Positions 57,057 to 64,000 of a stretch of DNA of 64,000 nucleotides are shown one piece after another. Numbering within the stretch: position 1 is the stretch's first letter; each line of letters begins with the position of its first letter. A model generated the notes under the pieces. It was not told where the DNA came from, searched no databases, and was given only the letters and a program-made list of their open reading frames with translations. This stretch comes from Siphonodentalium dalli (Eukaryota > Mollusca > Scaphopoda > Gadilida > Siphonodentaliidae): NCBI GenBank assembly GCA_032622095.1, contig CP136064.1, positions 148,923,819 through 148,987,818 of the forward strand, given 5' to 3'. The translations under genes and the position numbers were made by a program.

Positions 57057-57790
57057 ATAGAACAAACCACTATTATGATGATCGTGTCGTTATTTGTTTA
57101 AAATATGTATCAATTGATATATACGCACCCGTTCCCTAATTAAAATCAACATATTTCGACAATTTTATGGGACGTCCGTGAATTCTGGAAACTCCGCAAA
57201 TAGACGTCCGCAAATAGCGACCTACTGCGAATTGTCACAACCGGAAAAACCCATTATCTATTTATAAAATATATATATTTAATTATCCTCCATTACTGAA
57301 GATTGTATATATGAACACAATTATAATATAGTACATGTATATAAAGAACATAATACAAACGGTCATACATGCATCAACAAATCAAAGTATTTACATATAA
57401 ATACAATTCTCGAGTTGGGTCTGCGCTCTTATCTGCATGTACCGTCCAAATCAAAGCAGTTCAGCATGACTACATGCATTGCAATGCTTCAAGCGCCATA
57501 TGGGTGGGTACGCACACATAAGGACACAAACGCAACCGACTTCGTGTGTGTATTCGCGTACGCACGTGCATCTGGACGCGCATTACAATTTGTCACGACA
57601 TCCTGTAAATGACCAGAAGAATGATATATATATAGATGGACGTCACGACAAGGTTACGCATATAAAAAGTGAAGTATAGTGATATATATAACTATACATC
57701 GAAATGTTACTTCGATTACTGTAGTTTAGTGTATATCTATACAGTAAACATGAAGGGTACTGGTCGATATATAGTGTATGAATAACAAGA
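57057..57790. other. No gene; may include LINE 3' untranslated DNA
   Basis: Lies downstream (minus strand) of the LINE stop codon at 57810. No tail repeat or polyadenylation signal that clearly ends the element was recognised. Confidence 0.35.
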
Positions 57791-57809
57791 ATGTCGAGCG
57801 TGCACTATA

Positions 57810-58012
57810 TTAAGTAATACTGGTCATACCAGCATACATATAACAAGCCTGCCACATTTTGACAACATGTTTGAAAATTTGAATTGGAATGTCATCATCT
57901 GTAATCAATTGATCGCCCTCAATTTCTGATAAGTTCCCAAGGAGCACACTTAATTTGGCTTCTCTTGATAACGTGTCGTATTTGATGTAGGCGTTAATCC
58001 CAAGTGCATCCA
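57810..58012 (-). CDS. LINE polyprotein, extreme C-terminus (after the 9-bp-TSD insertion)
   Basis: Encodes M-D-A-L-G-I-N-A-Y and ends near W-Q-A-C-Y-M-Y-A-G. It is the continuation of the LINE frame that stops at the inserted element 58022-58930. When the insert and one copy of its TAATAAAAT duplication are removed, the minus-strand frame reads E-M-G-Y-F-I-M-D-A-L-G without interruption. The sequence resembles the region after the zinc knuckle of LINE polyproteins (R-N-x-M-...-L-L-G). Confidence 0.75.
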
Positions 58013-58021
58013 TAATAAAAT

Positions 58022-58930
58022 GGGAACATGTCTCTATTCCGAAGGTTCGCTATTCCGAAGGTTCACTAATCCGAAGGTTCACTATTCCGAAGGTTCACTA
58101 TTCCGAAGGTTCGCTATTCCGAAGGTTTTTGTTATTTTAAAAGTTAATTCTATATTCTAAAGTATTGAGAGGGTTCTTTAGTACGAAGACTCTTTTTATG
58201 AAGGAAATAACTTAAAACATTAAAAAAATTAATGTGATTTTTGTTTTCGTGGGTTTCCTTGAGATTTAACCCTTTTATATTTGGCGAGTAGAACGACATA
58301 TATGTCGTCTATCGGCTGAGGACTAAAACGACATATATGTCGTTTTAGGAAGTGTTATTTTACGTAGACATAACTTCAATAAATCATCTGATTTATAAAT
58401 GATTTACATAGGAGTTATTTTGATTAATATAATGTCCCAAATGCTAAAGGCGGACTATAACAGTGGGGCTCTTACGGTCAATCAATACTGGAGCGCTATA
58501 ACTTACTGTATAGCAGAATACCGCTGAATGGACCTGACTGCAATTCTGACTTTGTTTTGATTTTAATGTTGATGTTTCTTTCAAGTACAGATTGCCAGTT
58601 CGGGTAGAATGCATCTCTAACTCGTAGTTTATTTCAGTCATTGTGTTTTCAACTTTCTATAATATTAAAATGATAAACTGATACTGTCTTCTTGCTATTA
58701 ATAACCGACATCTGGGACAAATTAGATATTAGATTGGGGTGTATAAATGTACGGGGGGGGGGGGGGCAAATTTTTATTCATTTCTGGCTAAAAACTCCCA
58801 TAATAGAAAACCTTCGGAATAGCGAACCTTCGGAATAGTGAACCTTCGGATTGGTGAACCTTCGGATTAGTGAACCTTCGGATTAGTGAACCTTCGGAAT
58901 AGCGAACCTTCGGAATAGAGAACCCTACCC
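58022..58930. mobile_element. 909-bp element with CGAAGGTTCACTATTC arrays and 9-bp TSD
   Basis: Inverted ends (GGG, six variable bases, TCTCTATTCCGAAGG) are followed by mirrored arrays of the ~16-17-bp unit CGAAGGTTCRCTATTC: about six at 58037-58128 and seven at 58808-58918. TAATAAAAT flanks both sides (58013-58021, 58931-58939). A 9-bp duplication and subterminal motif arrays suggest Mutator-type transposition, by inference. The interior holds two ACGACATATATGTCGT palindromes and a G-run (58755-58767). There is no transposase. Confidence 0.85.
58324..58347. repeat. 24-bp perfect palindrome
   Basis: Centred on ACGACATATATGTCGT and extended by TAAA/TTTA on each side, so fully self-complementary. 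A 16-bp version lies 31 bp away at 58293-58308. Candidate dimeric protein-binding site or cruciform within the element. Confidence 0.85.
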
Positions 58931-58939
58931 TAATAAAAT

Positions 58940-59412
58940 ATCCCATCTCATTTCTAAATGAATACATGGGTGTACACTCAATGAATATGTGAGATAAAAT
59001 ATCGGTCGTGGTAGAACCACAATTCGTACAGGATATTTTTCTGTTAATTCCTATTTGGCTTATCAATTTGCCAATCGTTAGATAAATGGTATTGTCTTCT
59101 GGATGCGATTTACATAGGCGCCAAACATAAGATATACATAAGGCTGTGTGTATTCTATTGAAGAGTGAGAGACTTGGGTCAGAATTTGTTCTTGACTTCC
59201 ACTCATCATCGTGTGATGTTACCATTCCCATGTTAAAAAGTTTCCATGATTTTTTGTCCGGAAAACAAGACTCTGTGGCAAATTGGTTAAGGTAGTACGA
59301 AAAATCATATCGTTCAAGTATTTGCATTATGTCACAAAAATAGTGATGGAAACACGATGAACTAGTGGTAGGCAAAAGCATGTATTCATACATTCTATGG
59401 AGGAAAACTTGT
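58940..59412 (-). CDS. LINE polyprotein, C-terminal part with zinc knuckle
   Basis: Middle piece of the LINE reading frame, between two insertions. It begins K-Q-V-F-L-H-R-M just after the TTAA site and contains C-T-N-C-G-x9-H-x4-C, the CCHC-like knuckle found after the reverse transcriptase in CR1/Jockey-like LINEs. The open frame extends falsely at both ends into the inserted elements (its apparent Met lies in the MITE and its tail is the CGAAGG array). Confidence 0.8.
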
Positions 59413-59416
59413 TTAA

Positions 59417-59895
59417 AGGTACTCAATCCGAACAGAGGGTCCCCATCTCAACAGATTCCAACAACAACAATCCGATCAGAGGGTCCTATATTACTATTTC
59501 TTTGGCTTTGGGGGTAAAACATATTTGATTCGAGTCGATGAACCCACCAAACAAAGCTCAGAGTTATTAGATATTGATTTTTGAAATTTGTTATTTACTC
59601 GAGATGAGTACTAATAATTGCCTTCAACTGCCGTAATCTGCTCGGGATGTGTACACCAAAATATATTCAAACAGACAAGGATGGATAACTCTAAAATCAA
59701 GTGGTAATAATAACGCAATTTTGACTGAGTTCTGGGCCAGAAAGTATTCCCGATAATGAAAAATAATAGATTTCTAAAATCGATATCTAACAAATCTGAG
59801 CTTTGATGTGTGACTTCCTCGACTCGAATCAAATATTTTTGACCCCGAAGCCATTGAAATAGTAATTGAGAGGAGTTTTATCGGATTGAGTACCT
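59417..59895 (-). mobile_element. TTAA-flanked foldback MITE, family A, copy 9 (inside LINE)
   Basis: Flanked by TTAA at 59413-59416 and 59896-59899. Removing it with one TTAA restores the LINE codons for H-K-T-V-K-Q-V-F-L, giving an independent check of the insertion site. It shares the 'ttgaaggcaa' block with copies 5 and 6. Confidence 0.92.
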
Positions 59896-61141
59896 TTAAC
59901 AGTTTTGTGATTGTTAAATTTAACATTACACAGTGATGATAATAGTGACAATTTCTTTTTATGTATGTAGAATTCTAGTGAATGAATTCCAAGTAAGCCA
60001 AGAGCAATGTCGGTCCGGGTCCTGGGTTCAAATCCCTGTATCCTTTTGATGCAAAATCTATGAGTCCTCTCTAGTTTCATAATTTCATTTTGGGATAGAT
60101 TCCATACAAGTTCCGTACCGAACAATGCTCTTGGCAAGACGATTGATTTATAAATGAGTGAGGAACTCAGGGGAGTTAGACCTCCGGCATACAAACCAGA
60201 ATTCGATAGCATAAGAAAAGTGCTTCTCAGTTTATCACATACATGTTCAATAAAATTATTTGTTTGTTTATACTTATCAATTGGGATTCCCAGGTGAACT
60301 GTACTGTCCACTTCATTAAGGTGTTCAGACCCCATGATCCACTTGCGTTTATACTTATTGGCTTGCTTCCTTGTCTCATTAAGCACCATTGCTACAGATT
60401 TAGACGAATTATACTTATACCGCCATGTATAGCTATACCTCACACACATATCAATAAGTGAATACAAACCACATTCAGTTAGTGATAGAAGTAGCATGTC
60501 GTCTGCGTGGGTTGGACAAGTGCAATTAATTGATTCCATGTGAAAGCCATATATTGACTCTGATAGTAATTTTATCAGTTCGTCAATGTAGACCATGTAA
60601 AATTTAGGTGAGCAGATTCCCTCCTGCCTTGTTCCTTGATCTATTTTGATTAATCTTGATGTAGCATCATTATATCTCACATTACAATAAACATCGGATA
60701 GCAATTGGTGCACAAATTTGAAGGAAATTCCAGCTAGGCCCCTTTCATACAGTTTGTACATAAGTCTGTCTATCCAAACCGTATCAAAGGCTTTCCATAC
60801 ATCTAGAAAGCAACAGTACAATTTTTGATTTCTTTCAGCATTGAAATGTATACATTCCTGGGTTAGATAAGAAGTCATGTTAGAACTAATGTGTTTTTGA
60901 AAACCGTGCTGAAGAGGATTAACTGATAAGATATGCGGTGTATGTAACTCAATACGATTCAGTAAAACTTTCTCCAGCAATTTGTATAAGGCAGGCATTA
61001 GAGTTATGGCCCTGTAGCTGTCAAACGAGTGTTTTGGCTTGGAACCTCCTTTATGTAATGTGATAAAGACACCTCGTTTGGCAGCAACAGGTATATAACC
61101 ATGCCGCAATAGAGCTGAGAATAATTGACAGAGGCTTTCGA
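59896..61141 (-). CDS. LINE reverse transcriptase domain
   Basis: About 400 LINE-derived residues copying RNA into DNA at the target site. In frame 61109-59829 the motifs run P-K-H-S-F-D-S-Y-R-A-I-T-L (near residue 25), F-L-D-V-W-K-A-F-D-T-V-W (101-112, catalytic Asp), R-Q-E-G-I-C-S-P (161-168) and H-A-D-D (201-204, a variant of the usual Y-A-D-D). The last ~22 residues of the open frame belong to the MITE and not the LINE. A frameshift near 61140 separates it from the upstream part, so this copy is dead. The Y-to-H change in the active-site box is another sign of decay. Clade (CR1/Jockey group) is a tentative call. Confidence 0.88.
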
Positions 61142-62120
61142 TTAGAAAGCCACCATATATAATATTCTCATTGTAAATATTATCATAACCGGGAGATTTA
61201 TTGCGACTGGAGTATTCACCACTGGCAATAATTCATTTCGACTAACTGGAAATAATAAAACATCATCAGTTATATTATGACTATTATGTGCAGAGCATAG
61301 CTTTTCTTGTACAGATTTGGTGACCATTTCAAAGTGATCCGAGTCAAAATTTTCACTGGTCAGTGGTGAATATAGATTCTCAAAATAGCTATAGATATAT
61401 AGACCATGCATTGACAATTTCTGGAGTTGATCGGAAAGTTTGGCCATTTTCCTTGAAAAATGTAGTGGATGTTTGATTGGTTGCAGAACGTTTTGAGTTG
61501 TATAATTTGAAGAAAGTGTCTTGATCTAATTGTGCGCTTCTATCAATTTCGTCGTCACGCTGCTTAATGAATTGGTCTGACCCTCTTCTATACTCGCGAC
61601 GGAATTGCGCCTTTGCGTGTTTATAGTTAATGTAACTAATGTCATTTACTTCACGCGGTCTACGATTGGTTATCCATTCATTTCTGTACTTTTGCATTTC
61701 AATGTGAAGTTTGCTCAGATTTGGAGTCCAAAATGGTTTCAAATGTCTCTGAAATTTCTTTCGCGGCAAAACGTTTTCTGATGCATTATTGATAGCCGAC
61801 ACTATACATTGATATGATTCAGATACATCATTTTCTGTGCGAAAGTTGAGTGTTGGTATATAATTTGCTAATGATGTTTGATAATTTGAAAGAATACTTG
61901 CGTCAGACTTGAGCGTTTTCCAATTATAACGCGGAGATATGCGCTTGTTAATGTTCGGTCTATCTTGAGTTATCGGTATCTCTAAAGCAATTGTCAATGG
62001 CCTGTGGTTCGAAACATCAAGATAATCATCGTCGATAATATCACATGAGCGAATAAAATGCTTATCATTATTATGAAGTAGGAAATGATCAATTGTTGAC
62101 TGACCTGTGCCATTATAAAT
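61142..62120 (-). pseudogene. LINE endonuclease C-terminus and linker region
   Basis: Near 62110-61985 the minus strand reads G-T-G-Q-S-T-I-D-H-F and later V-S-N-H-R-P-L-T-I, the last two boxes of APE-type LINE endonucleases (usually S-D-H). The linker continues through 61997-61389 (F-W-T-P-N-L-S-K-L, Y-K-H-A-K-A-Q-F-R-R), then changes frame into 61447-61142 (F-P-V-S-R-N-E-L). The first two thirds of the endonuclease are missing, because the sequence joins almost directly to an ORF1 remnant. Confidence 0.75.
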
Positions 62121-62135
62121 AAATAAAGATAGATA

Positions 62136-62580
62136 CTATAAGATACACACGTCGGGAGTCTCTTGGTCGGACAATTCTCGTGGTTTTACATCTTCCACTT
62201 GCGTTTCATCCACATTGACTCTTGCTGAATATCCTCCGTATTTTCTATTGCGGTACAATGACATTTTGATCACAGTGAATTTAATATTTTTAGAATACAA
62301 ATGATCAGCAATTGTTTCTGCATCAACCCACTCTGCAAGATTACTTACAAATAATCTCTTGGTATATACTGGCTGCTTATGCTTGTGCATGAAATAGTAC
62401 TTATCCGAGTCTAATGACTTCTGATGTGGGGATTTTTGAGTCTCAGCTTTATTTTCGTGATCATTATATCTGTACCGAGCGTCGTATTTCTCGGACATTG
62501 TGTCACGAGAAGATCTATCTCTGCATTCATGTCTATTGTCCTCGTCGATCTTTACACTCATCAACAGTAATATAGCTATC
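62136..62580 (-). pseudogene. LINE ORF1-like fragment
   Basis: Residues around 70-130 of this frame read Y-T-K-R-L-F-V-S-N-L-A, I-A-D-H-L-Y-S-K and Y-S-A-R-V-N-V, resembling the RNA-binding C-terminal domain found in ORF1 proteins of CR1/Jockey-like LINEs (T-R-L-F-V-S-x-L). The upstream part is charged and Arg/Asp-rich. The fragment is cut at 62581 by another repeat and fused downstream to the endonuclease remnant, indicating an internal deletion. Confidence 0.6.
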
Positions 62581-62790
62581 ATTATACTTCCATGGTGTAA
62601 CCAAGGAAGTATATTGTTTTTCTACTGAGGTCGTTTTCCGTTTATTTCGAAATACTCAGAAACTGATTGCAGTAGGAACGCGAAATCTCTAGCGAATGTA
62701 GGCATCGAAGGTTTACTAGATATAATGGTATCCGGATTTCCGCCCAATGTTTCTTGGCGGAGTTATGGCCCTTTTGCGATTATTTTTTGA
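62581..62790 (+). repeat. ATTATACTTCCATGG repeat, copy 1
   Basis: 'attatacttccatggtgtaaccaaggaagtat' (a small hairpin, ATACTTCC/GGAAGTAT) leads into 'gttatggcccttttgcgattatttttt'. The same ~210 bp recur at 63432-63640. It truncates the LINE ORF1 fragment. Confidence 0.88.
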
Positions 62791-63431
62791 AATCTGAGTA
62801 GAAATACCAGAGTTGTGGGCCCTCAAATTTTTTTTTTGGGGGACAATCGGGTTGTCGCCCTATCTCCTTTAAAACGGACAATCATTGCAAATAGTGACAC
62901 ACTTCTAAGTATCCAGACTAACTAGTGCTCGGTGTGAGCCAAATTTTGCCAGTGTCGGTTCAGTATTGTGGTTCTGGGGAGGGGTGGTTTATGGTTCCAT
63001 ATTTTATTTAGTCTCCGAATCAGATGAAACTTGGAATATAACATCTACCCTACAAACTTATCACGACGCTGAAAACAGATCTCAGATCCGTTGGAAAATG
63101 GCGGAGATTTGGACCCTCAAAGTTTGAACTTGGGCCCATATGCTTTCCAATAACCGAAATGTTTTTCGTCTCCGATTCAGATGAAATGCATTCCATACAA
63201 TATATGTGAGCAGCAGATCACAAAACTGAAAACAATTTTTAAATCCATTGGAAAATAACGGAGTTACGGGTTGACAATTTCCCAATCCCGTCACCCAATT
63301 TCGAGGCAGGGGTGGGGTCACTTGCAATCACTTGAGATCAACATAAACATGGTAAGGACGTGATATAATCATCCTACTTCCTATTTTCCGTCCCTAAACT
63401 ACGATGTTTTCAGCTCAAGATTCGCCCTATT
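62791..63431. repeat. Degenerate repeat between the two ATTATACTTCC copies
   Basis: Contains two diverged ~170-bp units ('ttagtctccgaatcagatgaaact' near 63009 and 'tcgtctccgattcagatgaaatg' near 63168; 'tccgttggaaaatggcggagat' and 'tccattggaaaataacggagtt'). No coding evidence. Confidence 0.5.
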
Positions 63432-63640
63432 ATTATACTTCCATGGTGTAACCAAGGAAGTATATTGTTTTTCTACTGAGGTCGTTTTCCGTTTATTTCG
63501 AAATACTCAGAAACTGATTGCAGTAGGAACGCGAAATCTCTAGCGAATGTAGGCATCGAAGGTTTACTAGATATAATGGTATCCGGATTTCCGCCCAATG
63601 TTTCTTGGCGGAGTTATGGCCCTTTTGCGATTATTTTTTA
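63432..63640 (+). repeat. ATTATACTTCCATGG repeat, copy 2
   Basis: Identical or nearly identical to 62581-62790. After it comes 'ttattattattatacttgacac', starting yet another related unit that runs to the window end. Confidence 0.88.
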
Positions 63641-64000
63641 TTATTATTATACTTGACACTTTTGTAATCACTATTCCTCGAAACGTACAAGAAGTAGGAA
63701 ACTAAAACTGGGGTACATGAGTTTTATGCCTATGGCCCATAACGATTTTGTCCGCGCTTTCACCGAGGAGTTATTTCCCTTTATTTGAAAAAATGTCATT
63801 TTATTATCTCGGAAATTATAAGAAGCAGAGCATCGAAAATTAGACCGTATGCACGTCTCGATATGCACTACTGCCCAAGGGCATCAAAACTTGTGTCCGC
63901 GCTTTCCCTGAAGAGTTACTGCCCATAAATAGGCATACACCGAATTCATTGTACTCAGCTGTACTCTCCTATCATTCCATGTTAATGAATTTAGTCTTCA
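63641..64000. repeat. Degenerate repeat to window end
   Basis: Two diverged units: 'ggcccataacgattttgtccgcgctttcaccgaggagttatttccc' near 63736 and 'gggcatcaaaacttgtgtccgcgctttccctgaagagttactgccc' near 63879. The small minus-strand frame 63671-63868 is an artefact. Confidence 0.5.

Noticed and set aside
60005-60050. 'tgggttcaaatccctgtatcc' resembling a tRNA T-loop/B box
   Set aside because: It lies in the LINE coding frame (G-F-E-P-R-T-R) and no cloverleaf can be drawn around it.

Overview
The window is AT-rich, gene-poor animal DNA. Several repeat types are ones I associate with marine invertebrates, especially molluscs and other lophotrochozoans: CCGTCCG-type tandem repeats with short 'cataactc' and 'aatttggt' blocks, GCTCACCTGAG/GGTGGAGC hairpin repeats, and a LINE tail ending GAATAAAGAATTGAATTGAA. 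A bivalve or related animal is my best guess; it is an inference from repeat style, not a taxonomic proof. There is no bacterial-type gene organisation. Almost all short open frames are chance frames or lie inside repeats.

Only one host gene is well supported. It is a secreted Kazal-type protease inhibitor on the minus strand, reconstructed from three exons whose splice phases agree: exon 1 (signal peptide, 19647-19683), exon 2 (17042-17150) and exon 3 (14619-14849). Together they give a signal peptide, one complete Kazal domain and the first half of a second; further 3' exons were not found. Its introns are filled with repeats. Its promoter and first exon lie in a 2,809-bp segment (18291-21099) present a second time at 29442-32250. 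The two copies are separated by an 8.3-kb block (21100-29441) with inverted ends and mirrored terminal tandem arrays.

Layout. 1-5.4 kb: TTAA-flanked foldback element, AT-rich periodic DNA and a near-perfect 2,039-bp tandem duplication. 5.4-13.1 kb: a hairpin element and a mirrored array of ~180-bp repeats, invaded by other foldback elements. 13.3-14.5 kb: a hAT-type non-autonomous element. 14.6-19.8 kb: the Kazal gene. 18.3-32.3 kb: the duplicated segment and the 8.3-kb block, which contains a decayed Mutator-like (MULE) transposase. 32-40 kb: LINE tail, dispersed repeats, a ~365-bp tandem repeat and an inverted pair of decayed nuclease-like open frames. 40-57 kb: LINE fragments, satellites, short hairpins and a 20-21-bp quasi-periodic array. 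57.8-62.6 kb: a minus-strand LINE (ORF1 remnant, endonuclease remnant, reverse transcriptase, zinc-knuckle C-terminus) broken by two younger elements with exact target-site duplications. 62.6-64 kb: more dispersed repeats.

The main theme is foldback (inverted-repeat) DNA. At least eight distinct palindromic elements occur, many nested, and several insertion sites can be checked inside the window because an uninterrupted paralogous copy is present. All homology statements come from reading motifs and memory of protein families; no database search was run.
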